Source of the DNA: an uncultured Blautia sp.
GTDB taxonomy: Bacteria; Bacillota; Clostridia; Lachnospirales; Lachnospiraceae
Reading direction: 5' to 3'
Assembly (NCBI GenBank): GCA_900539525.1
Contig: UQCM01000001.1
Coordinates: 23,677-87,676, forward strand
Length of the DNA stretch: 64,000 nt
A program made the position numbers and the translations under genes. Each line of letters opens with the position of its first letter. The stretch's first letter is position 1. The notes under the pieces are model-generated. The model did no database searches and was not told the origin of the DNA. It saw only the letters and a program-made list of their open reading frames with translations. Positions 44,248 through 52,668 of this stretch are shown piece by piece.

Positions 44248-44385
44248 ATGGTATTTTTAGCAGAATTTATTACGACGGTGGTTAAGATGCTTCTTCTGGC
44301 GGCGGTAGCCTTCGGAGGAATTAAACTGGGAAAGTATTTAAGAGACAGAAAGAATAATGAAAAAGCACAGGAGGAGTTATTGTGA
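44248..44385 (+). CDS. 45-residue single-pass membrane peptide between tyrS and alaS
   Basis: The ORF reads MVFLAEFITTVVKMLLLAAV then AFGGIKLGKYLRDRKNNEKA and QEELL. A hydrophobic helix (about 8-27) precedes a basic, then polar tail. The ATG follows AAGGAGGGAAC with ideal spacing, 18 bp after tyrS. The stop TGA overlaps the alaS GTG start by 4 bp, and this ORF's tail encodes the alaS ribosome site (GGAGG), so alaS is translationally coupled to it. No family known to me. Position and ribosome site make it convincing despite the short length. Confidence 0.75.
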   Translation: MVFLAEFITTVVKMLLLAAVAFGGIKLGKYLRDRKNNEKAQEELL

Positions 44386-47021
44386 AGAAATACGGTGTGA
44401 ATGAATTGCGGAAAATGTTTCTGGAGTTCTTTGAAAGTAAAGGACATCTGGCAATGAAGAGTTTTTCTCTTGTACCGCATAATGACAAAAGTCTGCTGCT
44501 GATCAATTCAGGTATGGCACCACTGAAGCCATACTTTACCGGAGCGGAGATTCCGCCCCGCACCAGAGTGACCACCTGCCAGAAATGTATCAGGACAGGA
44601 GATATTGAGAATGTGGGAAAGACGGCGCGTCACGGCACATTTTTTGAAATGCTTGGAAATTTCTCATTTGGAGATTATTTCAAGACAGAGGCGATCCACT
44701 GGTCCTGGGAGTTTTTGACAGAGGTTGTGGGACTTGATCCGGAAAGACTTTATCCATCGATCTATGTGGATGATGATGAAGCATTCGAAATCTGGAATAA
44801 GGAGATCGGCATTGCTCCGGAGCGTATTTTCCGTTTCGGCAAAGGAGATAATTTCTGGGAGCACGGTGCAGGTCCCTGTGGTCCCTGCTCTGAGATCTAT
44901 TATGACAGGGGAGAAAAATATGGCTGTGGTCATGCAGACTGTACGGTAGGTTGTGACTGTGACCGCTACATGGAAGTCTGGAACAACGTATTTACCCAGT
45001 TTGACAATGACGGAAACGGGAATTATACAGAGCTCGTACAGAAGAATATCGATACCGGTATGGGACTGGAGAGGCTTGCTGTTGTCGTACAGGATGTGGA
45101 TTCGATCTTTGATGTGGATACCATCGAGGCTCTGAGAAATAAAGTCTGTGAATTTGCAGGCATTACTTATAAGGAGGATGAGAATAAGGATATTTCCATC
45201 CGTCTGATTACTGACCATATCCGCTCTGCTACCTTTATGATTTCGGACGGTATTATGCCGACGAATGAAGGAAGAGGCTATGTGCTCCGCCGTCTGATCC
45301 GCCGTGCGGCACGTCACGGAAGGCTGCTGGGGATTCAGGGCGGTTTCCTGTCAAAGCTCAGTGAGACGGTGATCGAGGGTTCACGCGATGGATATCCTGA
45401 GCTTGAGGAAAAGAAGGAGTTTATCTTTAAGGTGCTTTCTCAGGAGGAGGAAAAGTTCAACAAGACCATTGACCAGGGTCTGAATATTCTTGCCGGAATG
45501 GAAGCAGACATGGAAAAAGAGGGAAAGAAGCAGTTAGATGGCAAGAGTGCCTTTACGCTTTATGATACCTACGGATTCCCGCTGGATCTGACAAAGGAGA
45601 TTCTGGAAGAAAAGGGATATACGATTGACGAGGAAGGCTTTAAGTCTGCCATGGAGGAGCAGAGGACCAAGGCAAGAAATGCCCGCGAAACCTCGAACTA
45701 TATAGGTAGGGACGCTACCGTTTACGATGAAATCGATGCATCGGTGACGACAGAATTTGTCGGCTATGACAATTTAAGCTATACGTCCAGAATCACGGTC
45801 CTGACGACAGAGACAGAGCTGACAGAAGCACTTTCTGACGGGGAAAAGGGAACCGTTTTCGTAGAGCAGACACCTTTCTATGCAACCATGGGAGGACAGG
45901 AAGGTGATACGGGAGTCATCCGCACAGCAGAAGGTGAGTTTGTGGTTGAGGACACGATCAAGCTTCTGGGAGGCAAATTCGGTCATATCGGTCATGTGGT
46001 AAAGGGAATGCTGAAAACAGGCGATACGGTAACCCTGGAAGTAAATGAAGATGGAAGAAGTGCTACCTGCAAGAATCACAGTGCGACGCATCTGTTACAG
46101 AAGGCACTGAAGACCGTACTGGGTTCCCATGTTGAGCAGAAGGGATCTCTGGTGACGCCGAACAGACTTAGATTTGACTTTGCACACTTTGCAGCGATGA
46201 CTCCGGACGAGCTTGCAAAGACAGAGGAACTGGTCAACAGGGAGATTCAGGCATCTCTTCCGGTCGTGACACAGATCATGAATGTGGAAGAGGCAAAGAA
46301 GAGCGGTGCCATGGCACTCTTTGGCGAGAAATACGAAGACGAAGTACGTGTTGTATCGATGGGAGATTTCTCGAAAGAGCTCTGTGGCGGTACCCATGTG
46401 GCAAATACAGGAGTGATTACGGTATTTAAGATCGTTTCTGAGTCAGGAATCGCAGCAGGCGTGCGCCGTATCGAGGCACTGACAGGTGAGGGTGTGTTTG
46501 CTTATTATAAAGAGATGGAGGAGAAGCTGGCACGTGCAGCGGCTCTTTTGAAAACTTCTCCGAATGAGCTTGCAGACAAGATTGCTCATCTGCAGGCAGA
46601 GGTAAAGGCACTCCACAGTGAAAATGAGTCCCTGAAGAGCAAACTGGCTTCCGATGCCCTGGGGGATGTTATGGATCAGGTGCAGGAAGTAAAAGGCATC
46701 AAGCTGCTGGCGGTAAGCGTGAATGATGTGGATATGAACGGACTGCGCGATCTGGGTGACCAGCTGAAGGAAAAACTGGGTGAAGGTGTCGTGGTGCTGG
46801 CATCGGCGAAAGACGGTAAGGTCAGCCTGCTTGCCATGGTTACTGAGACGGCGCAGAAAGCCGGAGCGCACGCAGGCAATCTGATCCGGGGAGCAGCAGC
46901 CATTGTAGGCGGAGGCGGCGGCGGACGCCCGAATATGGCACAGGCCGGCGGAAAGAATCCTGAGAAGATCGGCGATGCTTTAAAGGCTGCAGCAGAAATT
47001 TTGTCAGAACAGCTCAAATAG
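44382..47021 (+). CDS. alaS: Alanyl-tRNA synthetase
   Basis: AlaRS charges tRNA-Ala; an 879-residue class II enzyme. The catalytic domain has KGHLAMKSFSLVP, FEMLGNFSFGDYFK, GRGYVLRRLIRRA. The editing domain has HSATHLLQKALK and CGGTHVANTG (zinc site), and the C-terminal C-Ala domain ends in Gly-rich AAAIVGGGGGGRPNMAQAGG. It starts with GTG, behind AGGAGG, overlapping the small membrane peptide stop, so translation is probably coupled. Full normal length (~875). The rpsU promoter begins just after its stop. Confidence 0.97.
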   Translation: MKKYGVNELRKMFLEFFESKGHLAMKSFSLVPHNDKSLLLINSGMAPLKPYFTGAEIPPRTRVTTCQKCIRTGDIENVGKTARHGTFFEMLGNFSFGDYFKTEAIHWSWEFLTEVVGLDPERLYPSIYVDDDEAFEIWNKEIGIAPERIFRFGKGDNFWEHGAGPCGPCSEIYYDRGEKYGCGHADCTVGCDCDRYMEVWNNVFTQFDNDGNGNYTELVQKNIDTGMGLERLAVVVQDVDSIFDVDTIEALRNKVCEFAGITYKEDENKDISIRLITDHIRSATFMISDGIMPTNEGRGYVLRRLIRRAARHGRLLGIQGGFLSKLSETVIEGSRDGYPELEEKKEFIFKVLSQEEEKFNKTIDQGLNILAGMEADMEKEGKKQLDGKSAFTLYDTYGFPLDLTKEILEEKGYTIDEEGFKSAMEEQRTKARNARETSNYIGRDATVYDEIDASVTTEFVGYDNLSYTSRITVLTTETELTEALSDGEKGTVFVEQTPFYATMGGQEGDTGVIRTAEGEFVVEDTIKLLGGKFGHIGHVVKGMLKTGDTVTLEVNEDGRSATCKNHSATHLLQKALKTVLGSHVEQKGSLVTPNRLRFDFAHFAAMTPDELAKTEELVNREIQASLPVVTQIMNVEEAKKSGAMALFGEKYEDEVRVVSMGDFSKELCGGTHVANTGVITVFKIVSESGIAAGVRRIEALTGEGVFAYYKEMEEKLARAAALLKTSPNELADKIAHLQAEVKALHSENESLKSKLASDALGDVMDQVQEVKGIKLLAVSVNDVDMNGLRDLGDQLKEKLGEGVVVLASAKDGKVSLLAMVTETAQKAGAHAGNLIRGAAAIVGGGGGGRPNMAQAGGKNPEKIGDALKAAAEILSEQLK

Positions 47022-47024
47022 TTC

Positions 47025-47052
47025 TTGACGTACGGGAAATATATGCTATAAT
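47025..47052 (+). promoter_or_regulatory. Promoter of rpsU
   Basis: TTGACG (47025-47030), 16-base spacer, TATAAT (47047-47052), just after the alaS stop. Confidence 0.85.
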
Positions 47053-47060
47053 AACTATCA

Positions 47061-47108
47061 GTGCAATAAAAATACCCAGACAGTTGTATTATGCACAATC
47101 TACAACTG
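47061..47108 (+). promoter_or_regulatory. Structured rpsU leader with possible pseudoknot
   Basis: Helix 1: GTGCA (47061-47065) with TGCAC (47092-47096). Helix 2: CAGTTGTA (47081-47088) with TACAACTG (47101-47108). Their strands interleave, so both together would make an H-type pseudoknot abutting the GAGGGAGG ribosome site. It could allow autogenous control by S21. Confidence 0.45.
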
Positions 47109-47130
47109 GAGGGAGGTTAGGTGTGAAGCT

Positions 47131-47307
47131 ATGTCAAATGTAATCGTAAAAGAAAACGAGACTTTAGACAGCGCTTTGCGTCGTTTCAAAAGAAACTGCG
47201 CGAAGGCTGGTATTCAGCAGGAGATTCGTAAAAGAGAACATTACGAAAAACCAAGCGTAAGACGTAAAAAGAAATCTGAAGCTGCTCGTAAACGTAAGTA
47301 TAACTAA
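47131..47307 (+). CDS. rpsU: 30S ribosomal protein S21
   Basis: S21 is a small, basic 30S protein near the mRNA exit and anti-Shine-Dalgarno site. The 58-residue ORF reads [20 protein letters not shown], then [20 protein letters not shown] and a very basic tail [18 protein letters not shown], a full match to the family. It has a strong promoter, a structured leader and a terminator of its own. AGGTG sits seven bases before the ATG, with GGAGG further upstream. Confidence 0.97.
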   Translation: MSNVIVKENETLDSALRRFKRNCAKAGIQQEIRKREHYEKPSVRRKKKSEAARKRKYN

Positions 47308-47323
47308 TATGTGCAGAAGAAAG

Positions 47324-47349
47324 CCCTCAGCATTTAGCTGAGGGTTTTT
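47324..47349 (+). terminator. Intrinsic terminator of rpsU
   Basis: Perfect 8-bp stem CCCTCAGC/GCTGAGGG (47324-47331, 47337-47344) followed by TTTTT. Confidence 0.93.
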
Positions 47350-47534
47350 CGATGTGTAAGGATGATTTGGATTTCAGATGACTGATCTGCCGGATAAGGA
47401 ATAAAACTTTAAGAAATAGTTAATTTTTTTTTAATAATGTAAAAGGTGGGTAGCCGGTATCGGGAATGTATGATAGGATAATGCAACAGCAGTAAATTTA
47501 GATTATTTTTACGATTAGAAAAAGAGGTGAGACG

Positions 47535-48140
47535 ATGCCGTGGGAAATAGCCGTTCATGGAACGGAAACGGATTTATATCATATTATTCAGTGGTTTCTT
47601 ATATACAGCATCCTGGGATGGTGTGTAGAATCTGTTTATATGTCATTTTGTGAGAAACGGCCGGTGAATCGAGGCTTTATTTTTGGCCCGATCTGTCCGA
47701 TTTATGGATTTGGTGCCGTGGGTGCCTGGTTTTTACTGCGTCCGTTTGAAGGAAATTATGTGATGCTTTACATATGTGGCAGTATTGCAGCCACTGCTTT
47801 TGAATTTTTCGTTGCGAAGCTGATGCTTCGTGTTTTCGGAACGGTCTGGTGGGATTACCATGAAAAACCGTTTAATTTTGAGGGTATCATCTGCCTGGAG
47901 AGTACGTTGGCCTGGGGGCTTTACACAATTTGCCTGTTTGGCTTTCTTCATAAAGGAGTCATGATCTTTGCCGACAGCTATCCTTTTGAAATAGGATGTC
48001 TGGCTGCTCAGATATTGATCCTGTACTACCTGGTGGATTTTACGGTTCATCTGTTTTTGGCAAAGGGGACAGAATTTCCGGAGAGGGTCCGTGCAATACC
48101 GGAAAAAATAAGGAATATCAGTGCGAATTTTCGCCGTTAA
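47535..48140 (+). CDS. PF06541 family membrane protein (putative ABC transporter permease)
   Basis: A 201-residue membrane protein with about five helices and the PF06541 (CmpB-like) signature near the N terminus, FLIYSILGWCVESVYMSFCEKRPVNRGF, then FGPICPIYGFG and WWDYHEKPFNFEGIICL. The family is common in Lachnospiraceae and is named a putative ABC permease, though no ATPase gene is adjacent and the function is unproven. ATG follows AAAGAGGTGAG. Upstream, 47350-47534 holds AT-rich spacer with no further feature seen. Confidence 0.82.
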   Translation: MPWEIAVHGTETDLYHIIQWFLIYSILGWCVESVYMSFCEKRPVNRGFIFGPICPIYGFGAVGAWFLLRPFEGNYVMLYICGSIAATAFEFFVAKLMLRVFGTVWWDYHEKPFNFEGIICLESTLAWGLYTICLFGFLHKGVMIFADSYPFEIGCLAAQILILYYLVDFTVHLFLAKGTEFPERVRAIPEKIRNISANFRR

Positions 48141-48202
48141 ATCATAAACCGCTCGTCCATATGCTATACTTGGTATAGAGAATGAACAGGAGCGGTTTTT
48201 GT

Positions 48203-49369
48203 ATGAAGAAGTTTCTTGGAATCATGCTTTCCTGCCTGATGCTGACACAGAGCATCCTTCCGGTACGGGCTGAGGGGGAGAGCGTGAATATTGAATCACC
48301 GTCAGCAATTCTGATGGAGGCATCAACCGGAACAATACTTTATGAGAAAGCAGCAGATGAAAAGCGCAGTCCGGCAAGTGTTACAAAGATTATGACGGCT
48401 CTGCTGATCCTTGAGGCTGTGGACAGTGGAAAAATAAAGCTCTCTGATGAGGTGACGACCAGTGCGCATGCCAAATCTATGGGAGGTTCTCAGGTCTATC
48501 TGGAGGAAGGAGAGAAACAGACGGTTGATACTCTTCTCAAGTGTATCATGATTGCATCGGGAAATGATGCGGCGGTAACCATGGCTGAGTATATCGGAGG
48601 GACGGAGCAGGAGTTTGTCAGCAGAATGAATCAGCGGGCGAAGGAGCTGGGGATGAAAAATACAAACTTTGTAGATTGCTGCGGACTGACGGAGGATACC
48701 GGGCATTATACGACGGCGAGAGACATTGCTATCATGTCCCGTGAGCTTATTACACGTTTTCCACAGATCTATGACTACACTACGGTCTGGATGGAAAATA
48801 TCACCCATGTGACAAGGCAGGGATCAAAAGAATTCGGATTGACCAATACAAATAAATTGCTGAGAAGCTATGATGGCTGTAAAGGACTGAAAACGGGGAG
48901 TACCAGCGTTGCAAAATACTGCCTGTCGGCAACAGCAGTACGTAATGGAATCGAGCTGATCAGCGTGATCATGACAGCACCGGATTCAAAGACCAGGTTT
49001 GCCAATGCCGCAGAACTTATGAACTACGGTTTTGGGAAATGTGCTCTCTACACAGATGAGAATAAAGAGAAACTTCCCGATATTCCAATCAGACGGGGAG
49101 TGGAGAAAACGGCTCCCTGTCGATGCGAGGGAGAATTCCGGTATCTGGATACGAAAGGGGCAGATCTGTCATCCATCCGTAAAGAAGTCAGACTCAGCGA
49201 AGTGATTGAGGCTCCGGCACAAAAAGGGGATCCTGTCGGAGAAATAGGTTACTTTCTGGATGAAAAGAAGATTGGTACTGTGAAGATTCTGTTAGATAAA
49301 GACATCACAAAAGCAGGATTTATGGATTGTCTGAAGGAGATATGGGAAGATAAGATACTTCCATTTTGA
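48203..49369 (+). CDS. D-alanyl-D-alanine carboxypeptidase (PBP5/DacF-like)
   Basis: A 388-residue secreted penicillin-binding protein that trims the terminal D-Ala of peptidoglycan stem peptides. Signal peptide at 1-23 (cleavage near VRAEG). Active-site motifs: SVTK (Ser59-Lys62), SGN in IASGNDAAV and KTG in GLKTGST. The C-terminal beta domain and a short amphipathic end that can attach to the membrane are present. ATG at 48203 chosen over 48182 to fit the signal peptide. A paralogue lies at 52669-53853. Its stop is 25 bp before the phosphoesterase gene. Confidence 0.92.
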   Translation: MKKFLGIMLSCLMLTQSILPVRAEGESVNIESPSAILMEASTGTILYEKAADEKRSPASVTKIMTALLILEAVDSGKIKLSDEVTTSAHAKSMGGSQVYLEEGEKQTVDTLLKCIMIASGNDAAVTMAEYIGGTEQEFVSRMNQRAKELGMKNTNFVDCCGLTEDTGHYTTARDIAIMSRELITRFPQIYDYTTVWMENITHVTRQGSKEFGLTNTNKLLRSYDGCKGLKTGSTSVAKYCLSATAVRNGIELISVIMTAPDSKTRFANAAELMNYGFGKCALYTDENKEKLPDIPIRRGVEKTAPCRCEGEFRYLDTKGADLSSIRKEVRLSEVIEAPAQKGDPVGEIGYFLDEKKIGTVKILLDKDITKAGFMDCLKEIWEDKILPF

Positions 49370-49394
49370 AAAGGAGTATGATATACTACAGAAC

Positions 49395-50201
49395 ATGAAG
49401 AAATTTAAAGTTACCAGATATCAGATTAAAACAAAGAAGACTTCCTGCCGTTTTACGGGAAAATTATGTATTGTATTGTTAAGTGATTTGCATAATGAAT
49501 GCTTTGGCCGGAATAATGATCTTTTATTAAGAGAAATCGATTATCAGAACCCTGACCTGATCGCAATAGCCGGAGATATGCTGACTGCAGAACTTGAGGA
49601 ACGTGAGAGTATACCGTTAAGTCTGATACAGAGGCTGGCAGAAAAATATCCCGTATGCTATGGGAATGGAAATCATGAATGCCGCATGAAAATGGATACG
49701 GAGACCTTTGGGAAACGTTATGAATATTATGCGGAAGGTCTCCGGAAATCCGGTGTGTTTTTGCTGGAAAATGAGTATGCAGATCTTATGCTGAAAGATA
49801 TTCCACTCAGGATCTACGGGCTGGAGCTTCCGCAGAGTTATTATAAGAGATACAGCCGTCAGAAACTTCAGATGCAGGAAGTGACAGAATATCTGGGTAA
49901 AGGTACCGATGAGCGTTATCAGATCCTTCTTGCTCACAATCCCATGTGTTTTGATGCATATGATGCATGGGGGGCAGATCTTACCATGTCCGGACATCTG
50001 CACGGAGGATTTTTACGGCTTCCTGTGTTCGGAGGCGTCATCAGTCCACAGTTTGTTCTGTTTCCTGAATATGATAAAGGTATATTTGAAAAAAACGGAC
50101 ATCATATGGTTGTGAGTGCAGGAACAGGATCTCACTCACGCCTTCCGAGAATCGGTAACCCCAGAGAGTTGGTGGTGGTGGAATTGCTGTTCACGGAGTA
50201 A
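49395..50201 (+). CDS. Metallophosphoesterase (YkuE-like)
   Basis: A 268-residue calcineurin-like phosphoesterase. Metal-binding motifs appear in order: LLSDLHNECFG, AIAGDML, YGNGNHE, LLAHNP and MSGHLHGG. Relatives such as YkuE act on the cell envelope or on UDP-lipid precursors; no clear signal peptide is seen, though the N terminus is basic. ATG at 49395 lies 25 bp after the carboxypeptidase, suggesting shared transcription. Substrate unknown. Confidence 0.88.
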   Translation: MKKFKVTRYQIKTKKTSCRFTGKLCIVLLSDLHNECFGRNNDLLLREIDYQNPDLIAIAGDMLTAELEERESIPLSLIQRLAEKYPVCYGNGNHECRMKMDTETFGKRYEYYAEGLRKSGVFLLENEYADLMLKDIPLRIYGLELPQSYYKRYSRQKLQMQEVTEYLGKGTDERYQILLAHNPMCFDAYDAWGADLTMSGHLHGGFLRLPVFGGVISPQFVLFPEYDKGIFEKNGHHMVVSAGTGSHSRLPRIGNPRELVVVELLFTE

Positions 50202-50318
50202 ATAGCAGCAATCTGAATAATAGACGAGATGCTCTCTGCGTTCATGAACATATAGCAAAGTGGAATGCGAATGTCTGTTTCGCCGGATTTGTATGTAATG
50301 GTGGAGGTACTGAACAAT

Positions 50319-51062
50319 ATGGGGATTCCCGTTAAGCTTGAGGCATTTGAAGGTCCTCTGGATCTGCTTTTGCATTTAATCGATAAGAATAAAGTGAATA
50401 TTTACGATATCCCTATTATAGAGATCACCAGGCAATATATGGAGTATATCCGGGAAATGAAGAACAGGGATCTGAACGTGATGAGCGAGTTTCTCGTTAT
50501 GGCTGCCACACTGCTCGATATCAAGTCAAGGATGCTCCTGCCGAAAGAGAAAGATGAAGAGGGTGTGGAGGAGGATCCGCGGCAGGAACTTGTGGAAAAG
50601 CTGCTGGAGTACAAGCTGTATAAATACATGTCCTATGAGTTAAGGGAGAGGCAGCAGGATGCCTCCCTGAATATGTACAGAGAGCCTGACATACCGAAAG
50701 AGGTCAGTGCGTATCGGCCGGAGGTGAAGATTGAAGATCTGCTTGCGGATATCAGTCTGTCGAAAATGCACAGCATTTTCAAGGATATCATGCGAAGACA
50801 GAAGGACAGGTTGGATCCGATCAGGAGTACTTTTGGAACACTGGAAAAAGAGGAAGTGGACATGGATGCTACATGGGAAAAGGTGGAAAGTTATGTTCGG
50901 GAACATCAGACCTGCAGCTTTCGTGACCTCCTGGAAAAAAGGCGTACGAAAATGCAGGTTGTCGTTACTTTTCTTGTAATTCTTGAACTTATGAAGATTG
51001 GAAGGATAACCATTACCCAGGATGGGACATTTGCGGATATTTTAATCAGCTATGGGGCATAA
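50319..51062 (+). CDS. scpA: Segregation and condensation protein A
   Basis: ScpA is the kleisin of the bacterial SMC-ScpAB condensin, bridging the two SMC heads. The 247-residue protein opens MGIPVKLEAFEGPLDLLLHL with the SMC-neck-binding helices and IYDIPIIEITRQYMEYI, has an acidic middle and a C-terminal winged helix (FLVILELMKIGRITITQ). ATG at 50319 is 11 bases from GGAGG; in-frame ATGs at 50265 and 50298 add non-conserved residues. scpB follows after 37 bp. Confidence 0.94.
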   Translation: MGIPVKLEAFEGPLDLLLHLIDKNKVNIYDIPIIEITRQYMEYIREMKNRDLNVMSEFLVMAATLLDIKSRMLLPKEKDEEGVEEDPRQELVEKLLEYKLYKYMSYELRERQQDASLNMYREPDIPKEVSAYRPEVKIEDLLADISLSKMHSIFKDIMRRQKDRLDPIRSTFGTLEKEEVDMDATWEKVESYVREHQTCSFRDLLEKRRTKMQVVVTFLVILELMKIGRITITQDGTFADILISYGA

Positions 51063-51099
51063 CCTGTGCCCTCCGGCATGCGGTAGAGGAGAGATAGAG

Positions 51100-51669
51100 G
51101 TGGGTCGAAAAGAAACAGAAGCAGCGATTGAGGCCATCCTGTTTGCTATGGGAGAGTCTGTTGAGCTGGAAAAAATTGCGAAAGCTGTAGAGCATGATAC
51201 AGAGACTACGAGAAAGATCCTTCATGGCATGATGGACAGATACATGGAAGAGGATCGCGGGATTCAGATTATTGAACTGGATCATTCCTTCCAATTATGT
51301 ACGAAGAAGGAAATGTATGAGTATCTGATTCGGGTAGCAAAACAGCCTAAGAAGATCACTCTTACAGACGTGGCTCTGGAAACGCTTTCCATAATTGCGT
51401 ACAAGCAGCCAATTACAAAAGCTGAGATTGAGAAGATCCGGGGTGTCAAATGTGACCATGCGGTAAACAAACTCATTGAATACAATCTGGTGACAGAGCT
51501 GGGAAGGCTGGACGCACCGGGAAGGCCGATTCTATTCGGGACAACAGAGGAATTTCTGCGTAATTTCGGTATTCAGTCATTAGATGATCTTCCCGCACCG
51601 AATCCGGTACAGATTGAAGATTTTAAAGCGGAGGCTGAAGAAGAGATTCAGCTTCGGCTTCATATATAA
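51100..51669 (+). CDS. scpB: Segregation and condensation protein B
   Basis: ScpB dimers bind the middle of ScpA to complete the SMC complex. The 189-residue protein has two winged-helix domains: EAAIEAILFAMGESVELEKIA at the N terminus and TLTDVALETLSIIAYKQPITKAEIEKIRGV in the second domain, then LGRLDAPGRPILFGTTEEFL. GTG at 51100 behind AGAGGAG is chosen; the ATG at 51052 would put the first 16 residues in the scpA tail. Standard scpAB order. Confidence 0.94.
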   Translation: MGRKETEAAIEAILFAMGESVELEKIAKAVEHDTETTRKILHGMMDRYMEEDRGIQIIELDHSFQLCTKKEMYEYLIRVAKQPKKITLTDVALETLSIIAYKQPITKAEIEKIRGVKCDHAVNKLIEYNLVTELGRLDAPGRPILFGTTEEFLRNFGIQSLDDLPAPNPVQIEDFKAEAEEEIQLRLHI

Positions 51670-51761
51670 CAGCAGGAGCAATTGTTCAGAACAACGGGCC
51701 GCAGAACTGTCTGCTGTGCTGAATCGCTATTGTAAGTTGAAACAAGATAGGAGTTAGAAAC

Positions 51762-52550
51762 ATGCCGACAACATATACACATGATTTGTTCGGGAAGGCT
51801 GTCTTTCAGAAGCTTCCTGAAGAGATGCAGGAGATCGTGAAAAAACACAGGATGGCATATATTATAGGGCTTCATGGGCCGGATATCCTGTTTTATTATC
51901 ATCCGTTTCAGAAAAATGAAATGAATCAGACCGGAAACAGGATGCATGAAGAGATGGCGTCTGATTTTTTCAGGCATTGCAAGAGACGGTATCTTGTAAC
52001 GGGAAACGAGGCGGTTCTTGCATATACGATGGGATTTATCTGTCATTATATGCTGGACAGCAGCTGCCATCCGTATATTTATCGCTATACGGAAAGAACA
52101 GGAGCAAGCCATGCGGAAATTGAGACAGAGCTTGACAGGGTATTCATGGAGAAGAATGGAAAAAATCCTTTCACCTACCATCCAGGCTCGGTGATCCACA
52201 TAGACAATGATGCAGTGGAAGCGATTGCAGATGTATTGGGGAAATTCAGTGATAAGCAGATTCGTACAACACTTCGATTTATGAAATTCTACACAGGAAT
52301 TACTGTCTGCCGGACTTCACTGAAAAGAAAGGTTCTGCTGAAGTTCCTGCGGCTTGCAGGCATTTATGAGGAGACCCATGGGAGAGTGATCAGAAAACAG
52401 CATTTCACACGTTGTGCGGAGAGTACCAGAGAACTGATTTCCATGGTGAAATGCACAGTTCCCGAGACAGTGACCGTGCTGGAGGAATTTTATCAGACCC
52501 TGGATGATCCGGATGTGATCAATTACCGGTTTTCGAGAAATTATAACTGA
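51762..52550 (+). CDS. Zinc-dependent phospholipase C-like protein
   Basis: A 262-residue protein of the Zn_dep_PLPC family (PF00882). Potential zinc ligands sit in TTYTHDLFGK, HGPDILFYYHPF, GNRMHEEM, ICHYMLDSSCHPY and SHAEIETELDR. No signal peptide is seen, unlike secreted clostridial phospholipase C, so an intracellular or non-toxin role is likely; this type is widespread in gut Firmicutes. ATG follows AGGAG. It sits between scpB and the second carboxypeptidase. Confidence 0.83.
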   Translation: MPTTYTHDLFGKAVFQKLPEEMQEIVKKHRMAYIIGLHGPDILFYYHPFQKNEMNQTGNRMHEEMASDFFRHCKRRYLVTGNEAVLAYTMGFICHYMLDSSCHPYIYRYTERTGASHAEIETELDRVFMEKNGKNPFTYHPGSVIHIDNDAVEAIADVLGKFSDKQIRTTLRFMKFYTGITVCRTSLKRKVLLKFLRLAGIYEETHGRVIRKQHFTRCAESTRELISMVKCTVPETVTVLEEFYQTLDDPDVINYRFSRNYN

Positions 52551-52668
52551 CTGGTTTCCGTATCTTCATAGGATGAACCAAGGGGCAACTCACAGGATTC
52601 TGCTATCAGGACGGAATAAGAAGAATAAAAAGGACATATACTTTTCCTAAAAACGGGGAAGTGTAAAA

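Noticed and set aside
44664..45317. 217-residue minus-strand open frame
   Set aside because: Lies within alaS on the opposite strand with no motif; alaS is certain.
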